64,000 nt of DNA from Diplonema japonicum. Taxonomy: Eukaryota > Euglenozoa > Diplonemea > Diplonemida > Diplonemidae. Below are positions 47,450-56,574 of this stretch, piece after piece. The stretch covers positions 186,001 to 250,000 of the forward strand of contig OZ025722.1 in NCBI GenBank assembly GCA_964019335.1, read 5' to 3'. The notes under the pieces were generated by a model. It ran no database searches and was not told the origin of the DNA. It was given only the letters and a program-made list of their open reading frames with translations. How positions within the stretch are numbered: position 1 is the stretch's first letter; each line of letters starts with the position of its first letter. Position numbers and translations under genes: made by a program.

Positions 47450-48775
47450 CATAGTATCCAGGGTTAACCGATCACCCGCGGGTTTTTAATTACAATCGGG
47501 TGACGTCAAATGAAAGGCGAGCGTGCAACCATGCTTAAAACCCTTATATTCGTATCCCGGGCCCCCCAGATACACAAAGCCGACCCCAGGGAGCATCAAA
47601 ACGACTTAGAAAAGGATTATTTTCCCGAAAAGCTGGTTTTTCCCTTTTTTTGGCGGTTTTTCTTCTTTTTTCTGTTTAAATAGGAGCGAAATCAAAAATC
47701 AATAATTAGAACGGGAGGAGAGCGTGCAACCATACTTATAACCCTTCTATTCGTCTCCCGGACCTCCCAGGTACACAAAGCCTGCATCGAAACGACTTAG
47801 AAAAGGATTATTTTCCCGAAAATCGGGATTTTCCTTGTTTTTGGCGAGTTTTTAACTAGGCGCGAAAGTTAATAATGAAAAACATTGAAACTTGAACGGG
47901 AAGTGTGGCAATGCACAAAGTAAGGGGGGCGCCACCACAGAGAACTGAATGCACACACAGCGATGAACGCCCAATTTCTTACCTCCCTGCTTGCAACCCG
48001 GCGTGCCTGAGAACGTGGTGCCTGTCAGACGAACAGAGCACCGCTGATGTCCTGGTTCAGGTACAAGAACAACAGCTGCCTTCGTACGTCTGGTGTGAGG
48101 CGGACGCGACGCATCTCTCCGAACTTGGCGTCGATCCCGCGTCCGCGTCCACGGCTGTTACCACAGGCTGCGCGTACAGCAGCGACAAGGCCCTGTCATG
48201 CAAAACAGGGAGAGCAGCTTTCTGAGCCAGCCACCACGCTTCGATATCGAATGAGGTACTCGTCTCAAGGCTGTGGTCCATTTGGGCTATGGCCGAGTAG
48301 GACAGCCATTCCCCCTCTCTTGCAGAGGTAGGCTGTCGCGTACCGTTGCGAAGCCGCGCTAGAAAAACTAGTTGATGGCAGCGTAATGAGCTATTTTTAT
48401 TGGGTAAAATTCCGCTCGTGCGCATAAACAGACCCTGACCCGGTATATATTAACAAGTCTGAAAACCAGTTTTTTTCAAAACTGCATTTAAAGCCTTAAA
48501 TAAGGCTCTATTTTGGGTTTTAATGGCTGGAATGGGCTCAGATCGTCAAAATAGGGTTTTTGAAAAAAAAAAAAAAAAAAAAAAAATTGAGCATGGTCTT
48601 GGTATTTTTTGCCAGAAATATGGGTTTTGGATCGATCAAACCGATCATAAATTTAAAAAAAACCGATCCGAAATTACAAAAAAACCCATCATTAACCCGA
48701 CTGTGATCGAAAATCTAAAATTGCTAGGGTCGGGTTTCAAAACCCGAAGGTGATCGGTTAACCCTGGATACTATG
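47450..48775. mobile_element. DNA transposon with 27-bp inverted ends, copy 2 (1326 bp)
   Basis: Same ends and same AATATA flanks (47444-47449, 48776-48781) as copy 1. It lacks 9 bp (around 48136) that copy 1 has. On the - strand the shorter version reads through, without the stop codon of copy 1, from AVDADAG into STPSSERCVASA, so copy 1 probably gained the 9 bp. Confidence 0.8.
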
Positions 48776-48816
48776 AATATAGATTATAAAAAAAAAAAAG
48801 AGAAACCTCCAAAAAC

Positions 48817-49821
48817 ATGACGATGTCACTTTCTGTTCTTGCTGCAGTGGTCGTGGTGTCGACGCAGCGTGCGGACACCCTTCAGGAGCCCGACCGCAAC
48901 CACAACGAGCCTGTGGCCAGCGGGAACAGTCTGGCAGTGCCCGGTGACTGGGACTACTGCACCGATGCTGCTGCGTGTGGGTTGGGTTTTGGGGACTGTG
49001 ACTGGGACTCCCAGTGTCAGGGTGACCTCGTCTGTGGCACAAACAACTGTCTGGCAATGAACCCCAACAAGCCGGGTGTCTACAACTCCGGCAGTGACTG
49101 CTGCGAACCATGGCAGCCCCTCCCTCTCTTCCACATCGACTACTGCTGGAAGCTCCCTGGTGGGTGTGGTTATGGAGAGGGAGACTGCGATGGGAATGGG
49201 CAGTGCAAGGACGGTCTCATTTGCGGATACAACAACTGCAGGGCAATGCACCCCCACCTGTCGTTCGCTGGTTGGGAGGACTGCTGCGTCTCGTGCGGTG
49301 GAGTCTTCACGGTGCAAGGTGGGGCCACCATGTTCCACCCCAGTACTCAGTTCACCGGCAGGCAGTTGGTGTCAGCAGAGAGGACCCTCGCAAACCCGCC
49401 CACTATGTTGGAGACCTCAGATGTGTACAGCCTCCCGGCACTTGTTTCTGGTGATGGGATTAAACTGGAGTGCTGTGCTTCGAAGGGGGAGCCCTGCAAC
49501 TTCTTCGTTGCGGTGTACCACTGCCCCCCTTGCTCCCACAAGAAGAACGGTGGGATCCCCGCCTTCCTCGCCTCGGAGGGGTGGATGGGGTCGTCGTGCG
49601 CCCCCATCTTCACCCCCACTGGTTCCTCCCAGTCGCAGACGATGACGGTCTTCCACAAGACCCTTGCTGCTGGGGAAGTGTTCGATATCCCTGTCACTGG
49701 TGATGCCCCGCACGTTGCAGTCTTCTCCATTACTGGGGTCGTGGATGCGGACTGGTGCCCCAAGAAGGCAACCGCCACGGGCACCACAGGACCACACAGG
49801 CCGTGTGTGTGCCTTGCGTGA
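48817..49821 (+). CDS. Cysteine-rich secreted protein B3 (334 aa)
   Basis: Same protein as B2, including FSITGVV. This makes units 2 and 3 closer to each other here than to unit 1. The transposon end lies 41 bases upstream of the ATG. Confidence 0.8.
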   Translation: MTMSLSVLAAVVVVSTQRADTLQEPDRNHNEPVASGNSLAVPGDWDYCTDAAACGLGFGDCDWDSQCQGDLVCGTNNCLAMNPNKPGVYNSGSDCCEPWQPLPLFHIDYCWKLPGGCGYGEGDCDGNGQCKDGLICGYNNCRAMHPHLSFAGWEDCCVSCGGVFTVQGGATMFHPSTQFTGRQLVSAERTLANPPTMLETSDVYSLPALVSGDGIKLECCASKGEPCNFFVAVYHCPPCSHKKNGGIPAFLASEGWMGSSCAPIFTPTGSSQSQTMTVFHKTLAAGEVFDIPVTGDAPHVAVFSITGVVDADWCPKKATATGTTGPHRPCVCLA

Positions 49822-50789
49822 AGGGGTTTCCCATCCGATGTGCACAAAAAACAATAACAACTGACCCTCTCTCTCCCTCTCTCTCTTTTTTTTCTGTTCT
49901 ATTCTTTTTTTTTTAACCTCTGCAAGCCGCAGATTAGTGCAAATTTGAATTTATTTGCAGTCTCACGTCTATTGGCGTCGGCCTTCAGGGGTGCTGGTTT
50001 TTTTTTTTTTTTTAGTTTATTTTTTTTCACCACAATCCTCTCATTATTGTCTGTTCTTGAACAGTGAGCGCCCCCCCCCCCCCCCCCCCAGCTCACTGAA
50101 ACGGTATCAAAGGTTTTCTTTTTCTACAATACTTGAGTGGGTTTCTGCGTTCCTCTTTGCTCTATAATTAGTTTTCAGAAATTTATATTCATGAGACAAC
50201 TAACTGTAGATTTATTTAGAGGGTCAGCATAGTAATTTCCTCATGCCCCCCCCCCCCCCCCCCCCACAATGTAATTGCGTTACACATAATCTTTTTTTTT
50301 ATTACGAAGAAAAGAAAATTGTAACCATTGCCCTTTGTTCTTTTTTGATAACAGTAGAAGACATTCCTTTTTTTCTTCTTCTTCTTTTATTTCCCGATTC
50401 CCTTCTTCTCACTGTTGAGGCTTGAATAAATTCACGCCGCTTTGGGAGCACACCAAGGGAGGGGGCACCCCTCCAATCGAAAGGGTCTGTTAGAATGAGC
50501 TCTTACACTCACCAGCGAATCGAAGTTATCAACATCATCCTGTTAGTCATCTTCTGATATAATATGATAGAGAAGGGGGAAAAAAAGAAGAAAACACAAA
50601 AGGCTTCACTACAAATTCGTTCTCATTTCATGCACCGAGAAGGGGGGAAGAAAAGAAACACAAAACCACCCCCTACTACCCCTTTTTTATACCATTTCTA
50701 CCATGATCCACGTAACAAAAAATAACTACACAAAGTGTTTATTCTGTTTAAAAAAAAAAAAAAAAGAAAAAAAGAAAAAAAGAGAGAAA

Positions 50790-51773
50790 ATGGCAATCCT
50801 CACTGTGGCGATGCTTGCAGCGGCGACTGTTGTGGTGGATGAGCCTGAGGGCCTGGACGCTCCTGGTGACTTCCCAGCAGGTTCGGGGAACGCCATCCCG
50901 GTGCTGGGCAGCAGCAACTTTTGCAACAGCGGCGGCTGCAAGCTTGGAGAAGGCGACTGCGACATTGGGGAGTGCGCAGCCACTCTCGGGTGTGGGCTCA
51001 ACAACTGCAGGGCCATGAACCCTGGGATGGACCACGTTTTCCCTAGCTCCGCTGACTGCTGTGAACCCCTTCGTCCTTTCCACTATGAGTGGTGTGAGGG
51101 CAAGAAATGTGGCTTTGCTGAAGGTGACTGCGACAGGTCTGTTGTGGAGTGTGCCGATGGTCTCATCTGCGGGAGGAACAACTGCCGCGACATGAACCCT
51201 GGCGTCTCCGAGAGCCTCATCCCCTCTGGTGCCGACTGCTGCACCACGTGTGCGTCTGTCACTTCTGTCAAGTCAGGCGGACCCATCATCTCCGCACCCC
51301 TCAAATTCGCGAACGGCAAGGTCGTGGCAACGGAGAGGACCCTCGCAAACCCGCCCACTATGTTGGAAACCTCAAATGTGCACAGCCTCCCGGCACTTGT
51401 TTCTGGTGATAAAATTAAACTGGAGTGCTGTGCTTCGAAGGGGGAGCCCTGCAACTTCTTCGTTGCGGTGTACCACTGCCCCCCTTGCTCCCACAAGAAG
51501 AACGGTGGGATCCCCGCCTTCCTCGCCTCGGAGGGGTGGATGGGGTCGTCGTGCGCCCCCATCTTCACCCCCACTGGTTCCTCCCAGTCGCAGACGATGA
51601 CGGTCTTCCACAAGACCCTTGCTGCTGGGGAAGTGTTCGATATCCCTGTCACCGGTGATGCCCCGCACGTTGCAGTCTTCTCCACCACTGGGGTCGTGGA
51701 TGCGGACTGGTGCCCCAAGAAGGCAACCGCCACGGGCACCACAGGACCCCACAGGCCGTGTGTGTGCTTGTGA
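50790..51773 (+). CDS. Cysteine-rich secreted protein C3 (327 aa)
   Basis: Same protein as C1 and C2. It is the last complete gene of the array. Confidence 0.8.
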   Translation: MAILTVAMLAAATVVVDEPEGLDAPGDFPAGSGNAIPVLGSSNFCNSGGCKLGEGDCDIGECAATLGCGLNNCRAMNPGMDHVFPSSADCCEPLRPFHYEWCEGKKCGFAEGDCDRSVVECADGLICGRNNCRDMNPGVSESLIPSGADCCTTCASVTSVKSGGPIISAPLKFANGKVVATERTLANPPTMLETSNVHSLPALVSGDKIKLECCASKGEPCNFFVAVYHCPPCSHKKNGGIPAFLASEGWMGSSCAPIFTPTGSSQSQTMTVFHKTLAAGEVFDIPVTGDAPHVAVFSTTGVVDADWCPKKATATGTTGPHRPCVCL

Positions 51774-52165
51774 TGATGTGGATTTTCTCAAGATGATAAA
51801 CCAAAAAGAAAAAAACCTCCCCCTTTTTTTTTATTGACTTGTCTGACCAACGTGATTCGGGTAATGAACACTCCACCCGGCACGTACAAATGGCCAGTTA
51901 CTCTTTTTTCATCCCCCCCCCGCCCCTTTTTTCTCCCTCTCTCTCTTGGTGCGCGCATTAAGAATGACGCGGTGTCTTTGAAAGAAATCTTTTTTTTAAA
52001 AAAACCCCCCTCCTTTTGATGACGTCATAGTTACACAAATTCCTTTATTTGTGGCGTTTCCAAATGTTGCGGGAAACCTCAGAGCCTCTTATTCTCTTTA
52101 TTCCCCCTCCCCCCCTTTCATGTCTCTTCTTCTGTTCTTCTTCTTCTTCCCTTTTTCCTGTTGTA

Positions 52166-52267
52166 GAAAGGAACCGTGCTGAAGGGCGGTTTCTCCTCTG
52201 TGAGTCTCACCGTGTGACTTATGAACAAGGTAAGGACCTGCATGAGGGCTAGAGAGGGAAGAAGTTT
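52166..52267 (+). repeat. About 100-bp block shared with 56143-56243
   Basis: Nearly identical to 56143-56243 (GAAAGGAACCGTGCTGAAGG to GAGGGAAGAAGTTTA), while the flanks differ in many places. The block is preceded by a strong pyrimidine tract and TGTAG (TGCAG in the other copy) and contains GAACAAG|GTAAGG, so it looks like an exon with good splice signals. No long frame is kept. It may be a conserved non-coding exon or a small RNA. Confidence 0.4.
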
Positions 52268-52687
52268 ATCTCGTGGAAGACGACGAAGAAGATTTTGGGT
52301 TTTTCTTTTGTCACACACCCCCCTCCCGCTTCCTTTCTATGACGCACCAGTGAATTCAGGATCATCAAGCGTCAAGAGAAAACAAACGAAAAAATGCGGT
52401 CTCTCCTTCCATCTTCCCGCGGCTTTTTTATTTGTAGCCCTGTTTCTCTTTTTTTTTAAAAGAATGTTGTCTTATGAAAAAAAAAAGAAAAGACACAAAA
52501 GTCGGGGGGGGGGGGGGGGGGGGACGGAAGTCTCCACCCGTGCGAAAGAAAAATTGGGCCGTTGTCTGAACGCGTCCTCCATCATATCGATTTTTTTTTA
52601 TTTTTTTATTTTTGTCTTTTTTATTTTTGTCTCACCGCGGTGGAGCAATTTAAAAAGAAAAAATGGAAATAAAAAAAGTCTGCCTAC

Positions 52688-52723
<36 letters not shown>

Positions 52724-53110
52724 CCGTCCCTCCCCCACTTTTTGAAATAATAAATTTGTACACTGCAAGAAACTCTACAGGATGGGGAAGAAAAAAAAAA
52801 TGTAGCCCCTTCAAGAGAAAAGGCAAAAAAAATCTCAAGGGCAAGGAACTGCTCTGGAAATCCTGCAGTGAGAGTACCCTTGTATCCACGTTACTTAATT
52901 AAACGTCAGGGCCGTTCCTTTTTTTTTTTGAAGTCACTCGCGCTCTTTTTGACCAAGCTTCCTCGTCGCGAATCGGTCATGAGAACCTAGGTAACTGGGT
53001 GTCTTGAGGCACTTCCAGACCACTTACCAACGTAGTGGTGTTGTAAGTTGTAAAAAAGAAATACAAATTAAAAAAAAGAAAAGCACGCGTTGAATCTGCA
53101 CTGAACACTG

Positions 53111-53255
53111 TTGTGTTGTGTTGTGTTGTGTTGTGTTGTGTTGTGTTGTGTTGTGTTGTGTTGTGTTGTGTTGTGTTGTGTTGTGTTGTGTTGTGTTGTG
53201 TTGTGTTGTGTTGTGTTGTGTTGTGTTGTGTTGTGTTGTGTTGTGTTGTGTTGTG
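53111..53255. repeat. (TTGTG)29 pentanucleotide satellite
   Basis: Twenty-nine perfect tandem copies of TTGTG. It lies between the array end and the C4 fragment. Open frames through it are artefacts of the repeat. Confidence 0.95.
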
Positions 53256-53356
53256 ACCGTACACCGCACCCCTTCTTTCCACACCAGATATCCCCCACGA
53301 TACACACTCACGACACGCCTCAGCCCATCAACACTGTGATGAAATAAACACAGAAT

Positions 53357-53420
53357 AAGAGATGAGATAGAGGAGGTTCCTGTTCTGGAACGTCCTTGTC
53401 TACTTATCTCTACTTATCTA
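53357..53420 (+). repeat. Copy 2 of the dispersed 60-nt hairpin element
   Basis: Matches the reverse complement of 17549-17609. TCTACTTATC is duplicated at the 3' end relative to copy 1. The stem GGA-G-GTTCC / GGAAC-G-TCC surrounds a 6-nt loop. Confidence 0.5.
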
Positions 53421-53861
53421 CCCCTTTCCTTGTTCTTGAAGTCTAGTACGAGTTCCATTGTGGTGACTCGTCTTCCTCGGTCCGTCGTACACTTCAGATT
53501 CCTGAGCTACTTGATAATGTCTTCTCCGTGCTTCATCATCAGGCTCCCGCTCACATGCTTCTTCATCTCCTACCACTCAGGTGGTGCGCATGAGCGTTTC
53601 CTTCCGTTATCTGTTCCCAGGGGTGCGTCGTGTACGTTTCTAGCATTCTCTTGTCCTGGAGAAGCCGGTCTCGTTTTGCCACCATTTCCAGCAAGCTGTA
53701 CTCCGTCTTCCTCAGCCGGTGTTGGTGTGATCGGTGACCAACACAGAATAATGGTGAAAAGAAACTAGTACTGAAGAGGAGGGGTCACCAGAGAAATCTG
53801 TTGTTTCTTCAGACGCTTGATCCACCCGTAGTAGAACAGCAGGAAGGGAGGAGGCCCCCCC

Positions 53862-54143
53862 CACAAGAAGAACGGTGGGATCCCCGCCTTCCTCGCCTCG
53901 GAGGGGTGGATGGGGTCGTCGTGCGCCCCCATCTTCACCCCCACTGGTTCCTCCCAGTCGCAGACGATGACGGTCTTCCACAAGACCCTTGCTGCTGGGG
54001 AAGTGTTCGATATCCCTGTCACTGGTGATGCCCCGCACGTTGCAGTCTTCTCCACCACTGGGGTCGTGGATGCGGACTGGTGCCCCAAGAAGGCAACCGC
54101 CACGGGCACCACAGGACCGCAAAGACCGTGTGTGTGCTTGTGA
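53862..54143 (+). pseudogene. C4: 3' fragment of a fourth C-type cysteine-rich gene
   Basis: Homology to the array genes begins at HKKNGGIP within a C run and continues to the stop, ending QRPCVCL as in C. The 3' flank (TGATGATGGCTTTTCTCAAGATGA) also matches C genes. The signal peptide, both cysteine modules and half of the C-terminal domain are missing. Confidence 0.8.
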
Positions 54144-54230
54144 TGATGGCTTTTCTCAAGATGAGCGAAGAAAGAAAAAAAAGATAAAAAACCCTCCGTT
54201 TTTTTTTTTTGACCGACTGCTGTGCACAGT

Positions 54231-55775
54231 GGTGAAGGTAGGCGGGTCGGATACGGAGCTGTGGGACCGGATGGGGAGGTGTGCCGCCCTGTACCGGGAG
54301 TGCGATATTGAAGCCCTGGGGCCAGTGGGGACCCTGATGAGAAGATGGCTGCCGGCGATCGGGAAAGGCTGGAATTTCGTGGTGGGGCTGGGTGCCATGC
54401 CGGAACGCGAGCGCAAGCACGAGATCCGGCGGGTGGCGAGGGCCATGACGGCAGCCGAGCTAGCAGACGGGAGGGACTCCTACGACGGCATGCCGGAGGG
54501 AGCCGACCCGGACACGAACGTGTGGTGGAGGTCACTCTCGGGCAACCCAGTGGCGGCGTACCGACTGAGGAGGCTGATTGCAGGAGCGGTGTTTGCGGTC
54601 TACCCGGGAGCGCGGGGCGTGGCGCAGGAACCGAACAACCCGCTGCAGCACCTCTGCGACGTGTGTGAGGAACGGTTCGGCAGCTACACGGAGGTGCTGG
54701 AGCACGCCCTCTGGCGATGCGAGCCGGGTGTCGCGGTGCGGAGCAAGGTGGAGTACGCGAACCTGGACCCGGCAGCTATGCCGAAGGCGACGAGGCTCCA
54801 TGGGGTGGTGCCCAGAGGCTGCCAAGACAAGCCAAGGGCCTTACTGGTGCAGAAGTACCTGCTGGAGGTAGTCACGCGGAGGGATGCAGCGGTGGAAGCG
54901 AACCGCGCACTGCAGACCGGGCGGTCGTGACGGGGAGGGCGCACCCGACGCCGACGGTGTCTGAACTACGAAGGCTGGGGGCGTCAGGAACAGTGATGGA
55001 CAAGCTGCTGAGGCCGGTGCTGAGGTGGTTGGGAGGCCTGCTGTGGGATGACGCGCCTGGTCGGCACACGGCGGTGACGACGTTAGAGCTGGCCCTCGAC
55101 TTCGAGAGGGTGATGGAGCTGCCGCTGGACGACGGCGGGGAAGTGGGCAAGGTGGAGGACCTGGGCGTCAAGGCAAGGAGGCTACGGTATGTGCTGAGAC
55201 GAGTCCAGGACCTGTACCACGCTGATGGCAGAGGGGTAGCGTTCCCAGCGGCGCGAGTGGAGCGCGTCAACTCCCTACGCTGTATCGGAGGACCGACCAC
55301 ACACGGGTATGACAGGAGGCCAGTACTCCCGGAACGAACCATGAGTAGCATCGAAGGCTTGCGGGACAGGTACCTGTCGCAGACACCGACAAGGCTGCCC
55401 CGCAGCATGACCACCGCAGTAGGAACCCGCCAGAGCCCCCAGAACGGGGACAACGGGGACTAAGCGCAGCGCGGCCGGTGAGCGCAAAAACGCATACCTT
55501 AAAAGAATAGTTTTTTTTTTTTTGCCATTGGAGGAAAGGCAGCTATTGGTTTCTCCAGGAGGCCTATTTTCGCCACCCGCTCCACGCACGACAAGCTAAT
55601 GGAATTGAAAGCCGCCTACAAGCGGGACCGCATCACACGACTCCGCAAGACGCTCACGGCCTCAATCGGAATGAAAGCAATGCTCCAGAAGGGGAGTATT
55701 AATAGATAGACCCCCCCCCTCCCATAGGGCGGTCCTCTAGCGGGGGGCTTGTCCTGTACTTTGAGTTTCTTTTTT
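54231..55775 (+). mobile_element. 5'-truncated LINE-type retroelement inserted in the C4 3' spacer
   Basis: GC-rich sequence unlike its surroundings. A + frame (about 54231-54930) encodes a reverse-transcriptase-type C-terminal region with a zinc knuckle (C-x2-C-x12-H-x4-C, from LCDVC near 54655). A second frame (about 54990-55463) continues with WLGGLLWDDAPG, so a frameshift or stop separates them. Spacer homology to C1-C3 stops just before 54231 and resumes at AACGTGATTCGGGTAATGAA (about 55780), bracketing the insertion. The reverse-transcriptase core and 5' part are absent. I do not see a clear target-site duplication. Confidence 0.6.
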
Positions 55776-55779
55776 AAAC

Positions 55780-56510
55780 AACGTGATTCGGGTAATGAAC
55801 ACGCCACCCGGCACGTACAAACAACGGTCAGTTACTCTTTTTTCATCCCCGCCATTCCCCCGCCCCTTATCTCCCTCTCTCTCTTTTGGTGCGCGCATAA
55901 AGAATGACGCGGTGTCTCAAAAAAGAAATCTTTTTAAAAATCCCCCCCCCTCCCCTCCCCTTTTTGATGACACCATAATGTTACACAAATTTCTTTATCT
56001 GTGGAATTTCTAGAAGATTTTACGGAAATCCGCAGAGTGTCACCGAACACACCACTTTTTTTTTTTTTAATTCTTTTTTTTTCCCTTCCTATTCATGTCT
56101 CTTCTTCTTTTCCTCTTCTTCTTCCCTTTTTCCTGTTGCAGAAAGGAACCGTGCTGAAGGGCGGTTTCTCCTCTGTGAGTCTCACCGTGTGACTTATGAA
56201 CAAGGTAAGGACCTGCATGAGGGCTAGAGAGGGAAGAAGTTTAAGTGGAGGACGAAGTAGGATATAATATTTTTTTCTCACCCCCCTCTTCTATGACGCA
56301 CCAGTGAATTCAGGATCACCAAGCGTCAAGAGAAAACAAGCGAAAAACTGCGGTCTCTCGATCCTCCCGTGGTTTTTTTTCTCTCTCTTTTTTTTTTTTT
56401 TTTTGTAGCTCTGCTTGTTTCTCTTTTTCAATGTCTTATGAAAAAAAGGAAGGGCGGAAGTCACCCCCCCCCTCCCCATCCGTGCGAAAGAAATATTGGA
56501 TCTGGTGCTT
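55780..56510. repeat. C4 3' spacer, paralogous to 51840-52570
   Basis: Starts with AACGTGATTCGGGTAATGAA and follows the C3 downstream spacer in order: CATCCCC, TTGGTGCGCGCAT, AATGACGCGGTGTCT, GATGAC near 55965, the 100-bp block, GTGAATTCAGGATCA and CCGTGCGAAAGAAA. It marks the right edge of the array. Confidence 0.65.
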
Positions 56511-56574
56511 TATAATACCCCTTGGAAAACCCCTACAGGACAACGAATAAACCAAAAAAAAAAAAAAAAAGAAA

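Larger units (their letters stand above)
39517..48775 (+). repeat. Tandem unit 2 (genes B2, C2, D2, E2 and transposon)
   Basis: Near-exact copy of unit 1 at +9259. Its spacers hold the same contents as described for unit 1. Because unit 2 includes the transposon at the same site, the insertion predates this duplication. Confidence 0.9.
48776..51954 (+). repeat. Tandem unit 3, truncated (genes B3 and C3)
   Basis: Matches units 1 and 2 from the AATATA site to about 51954 in the C-D spacer. Beyond that the sequence is not that of the D leader but an older-looking version of the C-D spacer. Genes D and E are absent. Confidence 0.85.
51955..53861. other. Diverged array-end spacer
   Basis: Up to about 52580 it is homologous to 55890-56510 and, in part, to the C-D spacer of units 1 and 2. 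A long A run (about 52688-52720), the hairpin element (53357-53420) and the TTGTG satellite follow. 53420-53760 is complex sequence with no intact gene. Nothing else is recognised. Confidence 0.5.

Noticed and set aside
53111-53347. Cys-Val-Leu-rich and Asn-Thr-Gln-rich frames across the TTGTG repeat
   Set aside because: They are a direct product of the pentamer repeat being open in several frames.
53430-53768. 112-codon frame, and in another frame an F-box-like stretch (LQIPELLDNVFSVL)
   Set aside because: No start with leader context, a stop soon after the F-box-like part, and no supporting second motif. It may be a relic but cannot be supported.
28759-54143. Calling the cysteine-rich proteins toxins or protease inhibitors
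   Set aside because: Cysteine number and secretion alone do not support this, and no signature of a known toxin or inhibitor family is visible.
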